64,000 bases of DNA, taken from the NCBI GenBank assembly GCA_030263805.2, contig CP136010.1, positions 1,317,001 to 1,381,000 of the forward strand. Reading direction: 5' to 3'. Made by a program: the position numbers and the translations under genes. Positions 1-7,682 of the stretch are shown here, in pieces. How positions within the stretch are numbered: the stretch's first letter is position 1; each line of letters starts with the position of its first letter. The DNA is from Pseudomonas sp. FeN3W (GTDB lineage: Bacteria > Pseudomonadota > Gammaproteobacteria > Pseudomonadales > Pseudomonadaceae). The notes below the pieces were generated by a model. It saw only the letters and a program-made list of their open reading frames with translations, was not told the DNA's origin and searched no databases.

Positions 1-357
1 CCGTGCGACCTCGCGCAGCGCCCAGTCACGATCGCGGCCGAGCTTGTATTGCAGCATCAGGTCCGAGACCGGCAACGACAGGTCGACCATGTCCACGCCG
101 GTGCCGCAGGCCGCCAGCAGGTCGGCGTCGCACAGCCGGCACCAGGCCAGCAGCCGCGCCGGCAGGGCCAGCCCGGCGATGGCGCGCATCACCTCGCACT
201 CCTCCTCGCCCATGCCGGGGATGCCGATCTCCAGCTCCGGCACGCCGAGCGCCGCCAGGGCGCGGGCGATGGCGAGCTTCTCCTCGGCGCTGAAGGCGAC
301 CCCGGCGCTCTGTTCGCCGTCGCGCAGGGTGGTGTCGTCGATGATCACTGTGCTCAT
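1..357 (-). CDS. nifV: Homocitrate synthase NifV, N-terminal part (runs off the left edge)
   Basis: NifV condenses acetyl-CoA with 2-oxoglutarate to homocitrate, the organic ligand of the nitrogenase FeMo cofactor. The 119 visible codons begin MSTVIIDDTTLRDGEQSAG, the N-terminal signature of the HMG-CoA-lyase-like TIM barrel (isopropylmalate/homocitrate synthase family), where the D and R of TTLRDGEQ take part in metal and substrate binding. The catalytic domain continues past base 1. It is the last visible gene of the minus-strand iscA-nifU-nifS-nifV unit and is separated from nifS by 135 bp that holds a palindromic repeat. Isopropylmalate synthase is the only close alternative, and the position after nifS decides for NifV. 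Confidence 0.93.
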   Translation of the reverse strand, partial: MSTVIIDDTTLRDGEQSAGVAFSAEEKLAIARALAALGVPELEIGIPGMGEEECEVMRAIAGLALPARLLAWCRLCDADLLAACGTGVDMVDLSLPVSDLMLQYKLGRDRDWALREVAR

Positions 358-401
358 GACTGCCTCCAGATAGTGCAATGTCACGGCGGGTCTGCGTTTT
401 C

Positions 402-463
402 GTAGGAGCCGGCTTGCCGGCGATGCTTTCGATCAGCTGATCGCCAGCAAGCTGGCTCCTACA
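402..463. repeat. REP-like palindrome between nifS and nifV
   Basis: Imperfect inverted repeat with arms starting GTAGGAGCCGGCTTGCC and ending AAGCTGGCTCCTAC. This is the classic Pseudomonas extragenic palindrome type. It sits in the nifS-nifV gap inside the presumed operon and could fold in the mRNA. No T-tract follows, so it is not an obvious terminator. Confidence 0.75.
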
Positions 464-492
464 CAGGGGGCCACACCTTGGGTTGACCCGCC

Positions 493-1701
493 CTAGGCGT
501 AGACCGGTGCGAACGACTCGCCCACGTCCTCGGCCGGGCCGTTGCCGCTCCAGTAGGGCGACAGCTTGCGCAGCTGGGCGATGATCGGTGGCACCTCGCG
601 GATCACGTAGTCGACCTGCTCCTCGGTGGTGTAGCGCGACAGCGAGAAGCGCACGCTGCCGTGGGCCGCCGTGTAGGGGATGTCCATCGCCCGCATCACA
701 TGCGAGGGTTCCAGCGAGCCGGAGGTGCAGGCCGAGCCGCTGGAGGCGGCGATGCCGACCTTGTTCAGCAGCAGCAGGATGGCCTCGCCCTCGATGTACT
801 CGAAGGCGATGTTGGCGGTGTTCGGCAGGCGGTTGTCCGGGTCGCCGGTGACGAAGGCATGGGGCACCGCGGCGAGGATGCCGGCCTCGAGCCTGTCGCG
901 CAGGCGCCGGACCTCGGTGTTCTCGTGCTCCATGAAGGCCAGCGCGCGCTCGGCGGCGACCCCCAGGCCGACGATCGACGCCGCGTTCTCGGTGCCGGCG
1001 CGGCGTCCGCGCTCCTGGTGACCGCCGCGCAGCAGCGGACGGAAGCGCGTGCCGCGGCGCAGGTAGAGCACGCCGACGCCCTTGGGCGCATGCAGCTTGT
1101 GGCCGGACAGCGAGAGCATGTGGATGGCGCTGTCCTCGAGGTTCATCGGCACCTTGCCGACCGCCTGCACCGCATCGGTGTGGAACATGATGCCGGCGTC
1201 GTCGGCCATCTGCGCCATCCGCTCCACCGGGAACAGCGTGCCGGTCTCGTTGTTGGCCCACATCACCGAGACGATGGCCACGTCGTCGTCGAGCAGCGCG
1301 GCGTACTCGTCCAGGTCCAGGCGGCCCTTCTTGTCCACCTTGAGCTTGTGCACGCTGTAGCCGTCCTCGGCCAGATGGTCGCACAGGCTGAGGATCGCCG
1401 GATGCTCGACCACCGTGGTGATGATGGTCTTGCGCTCGGGCTGGGCCTTGAGCGCCGAGAGGATCGCGGTGGAGTCGGCCTCGGTGCCGCAGGAGGTGAA
1501 CACGATTTCCGAGTCGAACTCGGCGCCCAGCAGCCGCTGCACGCTCTGCCGGGCCTTCTTCAGCGCCATGCCGACCTGGTTGCCGAAACTGTGCATCGAC
1601 GACGGGTTGCCGAACTGCTCGGTGAAGAACGGCAGCATGGCCTGCACCACTTCGTCATCGACACGGGTGGTCGCGTTGTTGTCGAGATAGATGCCGTTCA
1701 T
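493..1701 (-). CDS. nifS: Cysteine desulfurase NifS
   Basis: PLP enzyme that takes sulfur from L-cysteine and passes it to the NifU scaffold for nitrogenase FeS clusters. The protein has 402 residues, the normal NifS length, and begins MNGIYLDNNATTRVDDEV. The PLP lysine lies in SGHKLHAPKGVG and the persulfide cysteine in SSGSACTSGS. An upstream in-frame start at 1737 exists but overlaps the nifU 3' end. The ATG at 1701, one base after the nifU stop codon, matches the NifS family N-terminus and is preferred. It is translated closely behind nifU, which fits co-production of desulfurase and scaffold. Confidence 0.96.
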   Translation of the reverse strand: MNGIYLDNNATTRVDDEVVQAMLPFFTEQFGNPSSMHSFGNQVGMALKKARQSVQRLLGAEFDSEIVFTSCGTEADSTAILSALKAQPERKTIITTVVEHPAILSLCDHLAEDGYSVHKLKVDKKGRLDLDEYAALLDDDVAIVSVMWANNETGTLFPVERMAQMADDAGIMFHTDAVQAVGKVPMNLEDSAIHMLSLSGHKLHAPKGVGVLYLRRGTRFRPLLRGGHQERGRRAGTENAASIVGLGVAAERALAFMEHENTEVRRLRDRLEAGILAAVPHAFVTGDPDNRLPNTANIAFEYIEGEAILLLLNKVGIAASSGSACTSGSLEPSHVMRAMDIPYTAAHGSVRFSLSRYTTEEQVDYVIREVPPIIAQLRKLSPYWSGNGPAEDVGESFAPVYA

Positions 1702-1702
1702 C

Positions 1703-2644
1703 TCACACCTCCGCCATCGCGCTGTGGGCCGGGGCACTGACCGGGACCACCTTGACGAACTCGCCGAGTTCCTCGATCAGCCGCTGCTGGATGCCGGACA
1801 GCGTCATGCTCGCCATCTGGCAGCCGGTGCAGGCGCCGGTCAGCTTGACGTAGACGTTCTTGCCCTCGACATCCAGCAGTTCGACGTCGCCGTGGTCGCG
1901 CTGCAGGGTCGGGCGGATCGATTCGAGCACCCTTTCGATACGGCGGATGCGCTGCAGGTTGGTCATGGGCTGCGCGGCAGGCGCCGCTTGCGCTGCCTCC
2001 AGGGTCACCAGCGGCGCCTTGGCCTTCTTCTTCGCCGCCCTGGCGCCGGTGCCGGCCGGGACGAAGATCTCGCCACGGGCGGCCAGCTCCTCGACCAGCA
2101 ACCGCTCGATGCCCTCGTGGCAGGACGAGCAGCCGCCGCCGGCCTTGGTGTAGTTGGTCACGTCCTCGACGCTGGAAAGGCGGTTGGCGCGGATGGTCTC
2201 GCGCACCATCACCTCGTCGATGGCGAAGCACTTGCAGACCAGCGCGCCCTCCTCATGGTCGTCTTCCAGTTCTTCGCCGCGGTAGTTGGCCACCGCCGCC
2301 TGCAGGGCCTCGCGGCCCATCACCGAGCAGTGCATCTTCTCCGGCGGCAGGCCGTCGAGGAAATCGGCGATGTCCTGGTTGCTGATCTTCAACGCCTGGT
2401 CGACGGTCAGCCCCTTGATCATCTCGGTCAGCGCCGAGCTCGATGCGATCGCCGAGCCGCAGCCGAAGGTCTGGAAACCGGCGTCGAGAATCACGTCGGT
2501 GTCGGGATCGACCTTCAGCGACAGCCGCAGGGCATCGCCGCAGCTCAGCGAGCCGACGTCGCCGACGGCATTGGCCTCGGCCACGGCACCGGCGTTCTTC
2601 GGGTTGTAGAAGTGTTCTTTGACCTTTTCCGAATAATCCCACAT
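1703..2644 (-). CDS. nifU: FeS scaffold protein NifU
   Basis: Modular scaffold (313 residues) on which FeS clusters for nitrogenase are built. The N-terminal IscU-like domain (about 1-125) has its three cysteines in SLSCGDALR, FGCGSAIAS and KMHCSVMG. The central permanent 2Fe-2S domain has CKCF and CSSCHEG (about residues 137-175). The C-terminal Nfu domain (about 225-305) has CTGCQMA. All three cysteine sets are intact. It starts MWDYSEKVKEHFYNPKNAG, as in other NifU proteins. It lies between iscA and nifS in one transcription unit and should follow the sigma54 promoter ahead of iscA. Confidence 0.97.
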   Translation of the reverse strand: MWDYSEKVKEHFYNPKNAGAVAEANAVGDVGSLSCGDALRLSLKVDPDTDVILDAGFQTFGCGSAIASSSALTEMIKGLTVDQALKISNQDIADFLDGLPPEKMHCSVMGREALQAAVANYRGEELEDDHEEGALVCKCFAIDEVMVRETIRANRLSSVEDVTNYTKAGGGCSSCHEGIERLLVEELAARGEIFVPAGTGARAAKKKAKAPLVTLEAAQAAPAAQPMTNLQRIRRIERVLESIRPTLQRDHGDVELLDVEGKNVYVKLTGACTGCQMASMTLSGIQQRLIEELGEFVKVVPVSAPAHSAMAEV

Positions 2645-2707
2645 GACGGCTGATCTCCCGGTGAAATGCTGGGCGGCTGGTCCTGGCCGGCCGCCTCGTA
2701 GTGGCGC

Positions 2708-3037
2708 TTAGCAGGCGAAGGACTTGCCGCAGTTGCAGCCACCGCTGGCGTTCGGATTGACGAAGGTGAAACCGCTGCCTTCCATGCTGTCGACGAAATC
2801 CATGGTCACACCGGCGAGCAACGGCGCGCTGGCATCGTCGATCAGCACGGTGAAGGCGCCGCAGTCGACCCGCTGGTCGCCGGCGAGGTCCTGCTCCTCC
2901 AGCTTCAGGCTGTACTTCAGCCCCGCACAGCCGCCACCCTCGACGCTGATGCGCAAGCCGGCGGTGGGCTTGCCGGCGTTGCTGATGAAGCGGCTAACCG
3001 CGCACTTGGCGCTCTCGGTCAAAGTAATCATCGGCAT
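2708..3037 (-). CDS. iscA: nif-specific IscA (HesB-type) A-type FeS carrier
   Basis: 109-residue A-type carrier. The three conserved cysteines are present (GGGCAGLKY and GGCNCGKSF), so it can bind FeS clusters or iron for transfer. The chosen ATG gives MPMITLTESA and has a strong Shine-Dalgarno (GAGGAG, about 2 bases before the start region). Longer upstream in-frame starts run through the promoter and are rejected. It heads the minus-strand iscA-nifU-nifS-nifV unit, the arrangement known from Azotobacter and P. stutzeri nif regions. A sigma54 -24/-12 element lies about 50 bp upstream and a NifA-type site about 160 bp upstream. Confidence 0.93.
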   Translation of the reverse strand: MPMITLTESAKCAVSRFISNAGKPTAGLRISVEGGGCAGLKYSLKLEEQDLAGDQRVDCGAFTVLIDDASAPLLAGVTMDFVDSMEGSGFTFVNPNASGGCNCGKSFAC

Positions 3038-3086
3038 GTCTCCTCGACTGGACGCGGCTGCCTGGGCAACCTGTAGCAGGGGAGTT

Positions 3087-3101
3087 GCAACCGCCATGCC
3101 A
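3087..3101 (-). promoter_or_regulatory. Sigma54 (-24/-12) promoter of iscA-nifUSV
   Basis: Read on the minus strand the element is TGGCAT-GGCGG-TTGC. It has the invariant GG and GC at the required 12-base offset and matches the consensus TGGCAY-N5-TTGC. The predicted start is near 3075, giving a leader of about 38 bases to the iscA ATG. Confidence 0.85.
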
Positions 3102-3195
3102 CACCCGAAAAGAAACGAAAATCGATGATTATCAACAGGTTGCAGGAAGGGCGTGCCAACCCCGGCTGTCGCGAACAGGACTTGCCGAAGGCGAA

Positions 3196-3211
3196 TGTCA
3201 CCTTTGCTACA
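3196..3211. promoter_or_regulatory. NifA upstream activator site (TGT-N10-ACA) for iscA-nifUSV
   Basis: TGT, ten bases, ACA, about 100 bp upstream of the -24 element, which is the usual distance for NifA binding with DNA looping. The sequence match is exact. Use by NifA is inferred. Confidence 0.75.
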
Positions 3212-3250
3212 AGCCCGGTCCGCCCTGCACACGAATCGAAACCGCTGGCT

Positions 3251-3290
3251 TCACGATGTTTACTTATATACAAAGCGACATAGATAAAGC
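3251..3290. promoter_or_regulatory. Possible ModE-type operator / promoter of the 3.4 kb regulator
   Basis: The AT-rich stretch ACTTATATACAAAGCGACAT followed by AGATAAAG resembles the region just upstream of the second modE gene (56.9 kb), which reads GCTTTATATAAACGGTGACA then GATAAAG. It also contains a TGT-N10-ACA match at 3257-3272. The likeness between the two regulator promoters suggests a shared operator, probably for ModE, whose known sites carry TATATA half-sites. Confidence 0.45.
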
Positions 3291-3428
3291 CTGCCTGTCA
3301 CGACCCGCACATTCGCGAACCCGCCGAGCACAAAGCCAAGCCCTTGAAAACCGGCCGCTTTCCCGGCATGCCAGCCTGGCGACGGTTTTGCAGGCGGTGG
3401 CGAGACAGCCTTTCCCAGGAGCTCTTCC

Positions 3429-4202
3429 ATGAATGTCCCACCCCTCCAGATACAGATACCCGGCGAATGCCAGCCCAGGCCCACATCCATTCGCAACGCC
3501 GAGCGCAACCTCGAGCTGCTGGCATCGATCGAGGCATCCGGCTCCATCAGCCGTGCCGCCAAGCGGATCCGGCTCAGCTACAAGAGCGCCTGGGACTGCG
3601 TGGATGCCATGAACAACCTGTCCCAGGCGCCCTTGATCGACTATTCGGCCGAAGTCGGCACCCACCTGACCGAGTACGGAAGACGCCTGCTGGAAGCCTG
3701 GCAGCAGTTGCGCGAAGCGCCCCCCTCCGCAGAGCCGCTGGAAGCGGCCGAAATCCAGCGGCAACTGCGCGCGCTGTCGCTCAGCACCAGCGCACGCAAC
3801 CAGTACCGCGGACGCATCAGCCGTATCGAGCGCGATGCCATCGAAGGCTGCGTGACGCTGGATATCGGCGAAGGCGTGACACTGCAGGCGACAGTGTCGA
3901 ATGACAGCCTGGAAGAGATGCAACTGCGCGAGGGCACGATGGCCATGGCCCTGATCAAGGCCGACTTCGTGATGCTGTCGCCCGATCCGGCGGTGGGCAT
4001 CGGCGCCCGCAACCGCCTGCACGGCAAGCTGTTGAGCCTGATTCCCGGCGCCGTGCGCAGCGAAGTCAAGCTGCGCCTGTCGCCGGGCCGCACGCTGACC
4101 GCCCTGGTGACCAATGCCAGCGTCGCCGAACTGGGCCTGGGCAGCGGCCAGGACTGCACCGCGCTGATCAAGGCCTCGCACGTCATCGTCGCCGCCGAGT
4201 GA
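3429..4202 (+). CDS. modE: ModE-family molybdate-responsive regulator (second paralogue)
   Basis: 257 residues with the ModE layout. An N-terminal winged helix (about 22-95) has the signature SGSISRAAKRIRLSYKSAWDCVDAMNNL. Two Mop/TOBE molybdate-binding domains follow, starting near TSARNQYRGRI (about 120) and GARNRLHGKL (about 190). ModE represses molybdate uptake genes when molybdate is bound. A clean AGGAG precedes the ATG. It is divergent from iscA-nifUSV, far from modABC, and is one of two ModE-like genes in this window (the other is at 56932). Its linker and wing differ from the 56.9 kb copy, so its targets may differ. Confidence 0.85.
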   Translation: MNVPPLQIQIPGECQPRPTSIRNAERNLELLASIEASGSISRAAKRIRLSYKSAWDCVDAMNNLSQAPLIDYSAEVGTHLTEYGRRLLEAWQQLREAPPSAEPLEAAEIQRQLRALSLSTSARNQYRGRISRIERDAIEGCVTLDIGEGVTLQATVSNDSLEEMQLREGTMAMALIKADFVMLSPDPAVGIGARNRLHGKLLSLIPGAVRSEVKLRLSPGRTLTALVTNASVAELGLGSGQDCTALIKASHVIVAAE

Positions 4203-4249
4203 GCGGCTCCAGCGGAGCGCCATGACCGCCGAAGCTCGACGCTCGCCCA

Positions 4250-4510
4250 TGCTCAGTCGGCCCCATCCGCACCGGCCGACCTCGGCACCATCGTCGTCGA
4301 CAACCGTGGCGAAGACAGCCTGGGCGCGGCCCGGTCGGTCGGCCGCGAGCAGATCCGCGCGCAACGAAGAAATGGTCCACGTGCGCGGCTTCGACCTGCG
4401 CCAGGTGCCGATCTTCGTCGACGGCATCCCCATCTACGTCCCCTACTACGGCTACGCGGACCTCAGCCGCTTCACCACCTTCGACCTGGGATGGGTCGAG
4501 GTGGTCGGCC
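4250..4510 (+). pseudogene. Remnant of a TonB-dependent receptor (signal/plug region)
   Basis: Translated pieces read GTIVVDNRGEDSLGAARSVG in one frame (from about 4278) and then VRGFDLRQVPIFVDGIPIYV and YADLSRFTTFDL in another (from about 4372). These are recognisable plug-domain segments of an outer-membrane TonB-dependent receptor. A frameshift lies between them, and the barrel (about 500 residues) is missing. No start codon in context is visible. The piece runs directly into the next remnant, so the locus has lost DNA. Confidence 0.7.
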
Positions 4511-4514
4511 TGTC

Positions 4515-4775
4515 CATCGACTCTTCGTCGCCTCTAGCATCGACAGCGACGCGTCCCTGCGCTTCGTCTACCCGGCGCACGCGGGCTCAACCCCAGCCAT
4601 GTCGCGATCACCGCCGGCACGCGGGAGCCGGAGGCGGCCGAAGCCTTCGTCGCCTTCGTGCTGTCCGTCAGCGGACATCCGCAAGCTGCCGGTGCGCCCG
4701 TCGGTCTACGCCGAGCTGCTGGTCGGCCACCACGACCCGTTTTGCGCCGCCGCAGCCTACGATTACGGTCTGGCG
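4515..4775 (+). pseudogene. Remnant of an ABC-transporter solute-binding protein (C-terminal part)
   Basis: Three frames must be joined: SIDSDASLRFVYPAHAG, then LNPSHVAITAGTREPEAAEAF and VAFVLSV, then DIRKLPVRPSVYAEL with HHDPFCAAAAYDYG. The string resembles the C-terminal lobe of family-1 extracellular solute-binding proteins (…EAFVAFVLS…DIRKLPVRPSVY…). Several frameshifts and the absence of the first two thirds show it is dead. It directly follows the TonB-receptor remnant, as if a metal or chelate uptake locus had decayed here. Confidence 0.6.
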
Positions 4776-4811
4776 GCCGCCCTCATAATCCACGCCTCCG
4801 CCAATCCACGC

Positions 4812-5210
4812 TCATGGATGCCGATGGCCCTCGCCGCCACAGCCCGGCTCCTCGTGCGGCAATCCCGCTGGCAGGGTGCCGGCGAGCCAGGCCTTCACGG
4901 CGCGCAGCGGATCGCTCTCGGCGGTGGTCAGCAGCGTCACGCCGCGCTCGCCCAGGCGGCGCACCACGCCGTCGCCGGCGCTGGCGGCGATGGCCACGTC
5001 CACCGCGTGCAGCGGATGGCGTTCGGGCTGGGCGCTGACGTGCCACTCGTGCAGGCAGGCCTGTTCGTCCAGCGCCAGGCGGTAGACCGATTCCGGCGCC
5101 TCGCCGGGCCAGATGTCGTACATCTGCCAATGATGCGCCCGGCCGGCATGCCCGGCGACCTTGCCGTGGCGGTCGATGGCCACGGCGACCAGCCTGCGCG
5201 CGTCGCTCAT
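4812..5210 (-). CDS. NifX/NafY-type FeMo-cofactor-binding-domain protein
   Basis: 132 residues with the fold and spacing of the dinitrogenase iron-molybdenum cofactor biosynthesis domain (start MSDARRLVAVAIDRHG, later HAVDVAIAASAGDGVVRRLGERGV). Such proteins (NifX, NafY, VnfX) carry NifB-co or FeMo-co. The C-terminal tail is rich in Cys and His (EEPGCGGEGHRHP) and might bind metal. Its ATG overlaps the nafY stop (ATGA), so it is co-translated at the end of the rnf-nafY operon. An upstream in-frame start at 5288 lies inside nafY and is rejected. The exact partner is unknown. Confidence 0.75.
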   Translation of the reverse strand: MSDARRLVAVAIDRHGKVAGHAGRAHHWQMYDIWPGEAPESVYRLALDEQACLHEWHVSAQPERHPLHAVDVAIAASAGDGVVRRLGERGVTLLTTAESDPLRAVKAWLAGTLPAGLPHEEPGCGGEGHRHP

Positions 5211-5938
5211 GCCCAGGCCGCCTCGTCGTCGGAGCGGTCGAAGCGCACCCGCTGTTCCGCACTCACGCCCAGCAGCTTGGCCAGCCACGGCGGCGGGCTG
5301 CCGGCCATGACGGTCTGCAGGTCGGCGAGGATCTGCCGCGCCTCGCCGCCGGCTTTCTTGATCGGATACAGGCCGCCGCGGACCACCTTGGCCGCCGCCG
5401 GGCCGCCGATGGAGACCACGTAGAGCACCTGGCAGTCGCCGATCAGTTCGGCGCGCGCGCCGTTGCGGTCCTCGGCGAACTCGGTGTCCAGCGCCGAGCG
5501 CACGTCCACCAGCGCCAGGCTGTCGACGCCGACCTGGTAGACCAGGAAGCGCAGGCAGGAGCCGAAGTGGCCATCCAGCCGTTCGCCGTTGTTGGAGGCC
5601 ACGGCCACCCGGATCGAACCTTCCGGCACGACGTCCAGGGCCTCCGCCTGCGGCAGGTCGTCGTCGACGCCTTCGCCCCAGAGGATGCGCACCGCCTCCT
5701 TCAGCGCCGGCAGGCCGATGCCGATGTCCTCGCCGTCCTCCTCGCCATCGGCGCTGGCGAAGGCGGTCTTGAGGTCGGTGACGGTCACGCGCTGCAGGCT
5801 CTCTTCGTTCAGTTCGCCTTCGATCCGCTGATGCAGGATCTCCAGCAGGCGGCCCACGCCCACCTCGGGCAGGGCCCGGGCGGCCAGGGCGATGCGCAGT
5901 GCGGTTTCACGGTTCATTTTCGGGGGCTGGCTGTCCAT
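5207..5938 (-). CDS. nafY: NafY, nitrogenase gamma protein / FeMo-co carrier
   Basis: 243 residues. The N-terminal apo-dinitrogenase-binding domain (about 1-100) contains MNRETALRIALAARALPEVG. The C-terminal cofactor domain (about 105-235) contains NGERLDGHFGSCLRF, with the histidine expected to ligate FeMo-co. NafY stabilises apo-dinitrogenase and helps deliver the cofactor. GAGGAG precedes the ATG. It sits after rnfH and overlaps the following NifX-like gene, as in the Azotobacter rnf-nafY cluster. No separate promoter is visible in the 55 bp ahead of it. Confidence 0.9.
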   Translation of the reverse strand: MDSQPPKMNRETALRIALAARALPEVGVGRLLEILHQRIEGELNEESLQRVTVTDLKTAFASADGEEDGEDIGIGLPALKEAVRILWGEGVDDDLPQAEALDVVPEGSIRVAVASNNGERLDGHFGSCLRFLVYQVGVDSLALVDVRSALDTEFAEDRNGARAELIGDCQVLYVVSIGGPAAAKVVRGGLYPIKKAGGEARQILADLQTVMAGSPPPWLAKLLGVSAEQRVRFDRSDDEAAWA

Positions 5939-5993
5939 CGGTCGCTCCTCTCTGGGCTGTTCTCATCCACGGTGGCTGTCTGCGACGATCGCT

Positions 5994-6254
5994 TCAGTCG
6001 TCGTCATCGTCGTCTTCGTCCAGCACGCGCGTGATGCGCTGGTAGATCTCCACCCGATCGCCCTCCTTCAGCGGGCTGTCGAGCTTGACGAACTTGCCGT
6101 AGACGCCGACCTTTTGCCTGCCCAGGTCGATGTCCGGGCAGTAGCGCAGCAGGCCGGACTGCTCGATGGCCTCGGCCACGCTGCAGCCCTCCGCCACCCG
6201 GCAATCGAACAGCAGGGGTTGCCGGGGTGCGGCGTATACAACGGAAATCTTCAT
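5994..6254 (-). CDS. rnfH: RnfH family protein
   Basis: 86-residue ubiquitin-like-fold protein of the RnfH family (start MKISVVYAAPRQPLL, core CPDIDLGRQKVGVYGKFVKLD) ending in a run of seven or more acidic residues (DEDDDDDD). RnfH is encoded with nitrogen-fixation rnf genes. Its biochemical role is not settled. GAGGAG lies about 10 bases before the ATG. It follows rnfE by 25 bp in the same operon. Confidence 0.9.
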   Translation of the reverse strand: MKISVVYAAPRQPLLFDCRVAEGCSVAEAIEQSGLLRYCPDIDLGRQKVGVYGKFVKLDSPLKEGDRVEIYQRITRVLDEDDDDDD

Positions 6255-6279
6255 GGTGCGCTTCGCTCCTCGGCCGGCC

Positions 6280-6999
6280 TCACTGCAGCACGATCAGTTC
6301 GCCATGGGTCCTGACCCGTCGCTCGGCGCGGCGGCGGTCGACCACCCGCTTGAACGCCAGCACGAAGCCCAGGACGATGAATGCCCCGGGCGGCAGGATC
6401 GCCAGCAGAATCCCCTGGAAGTCGGGAAAGACGGTGATCTCCAGCCAGCGGAAGTGCTCGCCCAGCAGCAGCGAGGCCTGGGCGAACAGCGTGCCGCTGC
6501 CAAGAATCTCGCGCACCCCGCCGATCACGATCAGCACCCAGGTGAAGCCGATGCCCATGCCGGCGCCATCGAGGATCGAGGGCAGCACCGGGTTGCGGCT
6601 GCTGAAGGATTCGGCGCGGCCGAGCACCGCGCAGTTGGTCACGATCAGCGCGATGAACAGCCCCAGCACCTTGTACAGCTCGTGCATCCAGGCGTTCATC
6701 GCCATGTCGATGAGCGTCACCACGCCGGCGATGATGCCGATCATCAGCGGGTTGCGCACCGCCGGCGAAATGCTGTGGCGCAGCGCCGAGACGATCGCGT
6801 TGGTGATCATCAGCACCAGCGTGGTGGCCAGGCCCATGCCCAGGCCGTTGGTGGCGGTGGTGGTCACCGCCAGCGCCGGGCACAGCGCGAGCATCTGCAC
6901 CAGGGCGACGTTGTAGTCCCACAGCGCCGAGCTGAAGTAGCCGAACAGCCCCTTGGGCGTGGCTGCCGCGACCTCGGGTGATCCGCAATGGCTGCTCAT
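6280..6999 (-). CDS. rnfE: Rnf electron transport complex subunit E
   Basis: 239-residue integral membrane subunit (about six helices) of the Rnf complex, paralogous to RnfA. It contains the conserved pieces LWDYNVALVQMLALCPALAV and LIVTNCAVLGRAESF, whose cysteine helps form the membrane FeS centre shared with RnfA. The start at 6999 overlaps the rnfG stop as ATGA. A longer in-frame extension upstream is only shadow. The C-terminus is short and basic (RRRAERRVRTHGELIVLQ). Confidence 0.94.
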   Translation of the reverse strand: MSSHCGSPEVAAATPKGLFGYFSSALWDYNVALVQMLALCPALAVTTTATNGLGMGLATTLVLMITNAIVSALRHSISPAVRNPLMIGIIAGVVTLIDMAMNAWMHELYKVLGLFIALIVTNCAVLGRAESFSSRNPVLPSILDGAGMGIGFTWVLIVIGGVREILGSGTLFAQASLLLGEHFRWLEITVFPDFQGILLAILPPGAFIVLGFVLAFKRVVDRRRAERRVRTHGELIVLQ

Positions 7000-7682
7000 G
7001 GCCGGGTCTCCTGGTTGGACTGGACAGTGGACTGGCGGGCCTGGAATTCGAGCGTTCGCACCACACCCTTGACGATGGCCCGCGGGGTGATGGTGGCGCC
7101 GGCGAACTGGTCGAACTGGCCGCCGTCCTTCTTCACCGCCCACCGATCCAGCGCTGTGTTGGCCAGCGACAGGCCGTCGAAGCCCTTGATCCAGTCGCTG
7201 CGGGCGATTTCGATCTTGTCCGCCAGGCCGGGGGTTTCCTTGTGGCTGAGCACCCGCACGCCGAGGATGCGGCCTTCGTTGTCGAGGGCGATGAGCTGGA
7301 CGATCGGGCCGCCGTAGCCGACGGTGCTGACCTGGAAGGCGGTCGCCGTCAGTTGCCCGGCACGCCGCGCCGGGTACACCTCGACCAGGCCCAGTTCGGC
7401 ATCCTCGAGCTCGAAGGCGTCGGCCAGCGGGTCGTTGTCGTAGAGCGCCTGCGGCAGGACCTGGCGCAGCACGGCCAGGCGGTCCTGCAATTCGGCATCG
7501 ACGATCCGCTGCCGGGTCAGCTGGTTGCCCAGCAGCAGCACCACGGCCACCAGGGCGCAGACCAGCCCCAGCGACAGCGCCTGGTAGGCGACCCGGTCGC
7601 GCCAGGCCTCGATCAGGCCGGGTCGGACGGCCGACGGTTCGCTGCCGGACTCTGCGGGCGGAACCTGGGTCATCTCGTTCAT
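6996..7682 (-). CDS. rnfG: Rnf electron transport complex subunit G
   Basis: 228-residue flavoprotein with one N-terminal membrane helix (about 28-48, ALSLGLVCALVAVVLLLGN) and a periplasmic FMN domain. The covalent FMN attachment motif S/TGATxT is seen as AGATITPRAIV near the C-terminus, with the threonine intact. ETPGLADKI is also typical of RnfG/NqrC. It overlaps rnfD upstream and rnfE downstream by four bases each. The 23-residue cytosolic N-terminus is Pro/Ser-rich. Confidence 0.94.
   Translation of the reverse strand: MNEMTQVPPAESGSEPSAVRPGLIEAWRDRVAYQALSLGLVCALVAVVLLLGNQLTRQRIVDAELQDRLAVLRQVLPQALYDNDPLADAFELEDAELGLVEVYPARRAGQLTATAFQVSTVGYGGPIVQLIALDNEGRILGVRVLSHKETPGLADKIEIARSDWIKGFDGLSLANTALDRWAVKKDGGQFDQFAGATITPRAIVKGVVRTLEFQARQSTVQSNQETRP

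Noticed and set aside
3257..3272. TGT-N10-ACA match as a second NifA site for iscA
   Set aside because: It overlaps the AT-rich ModE-like element and is about 155 bp upstream of the -24 element; it is more likely part of the regulator's own promoter, so it is not listed as a NifA site.
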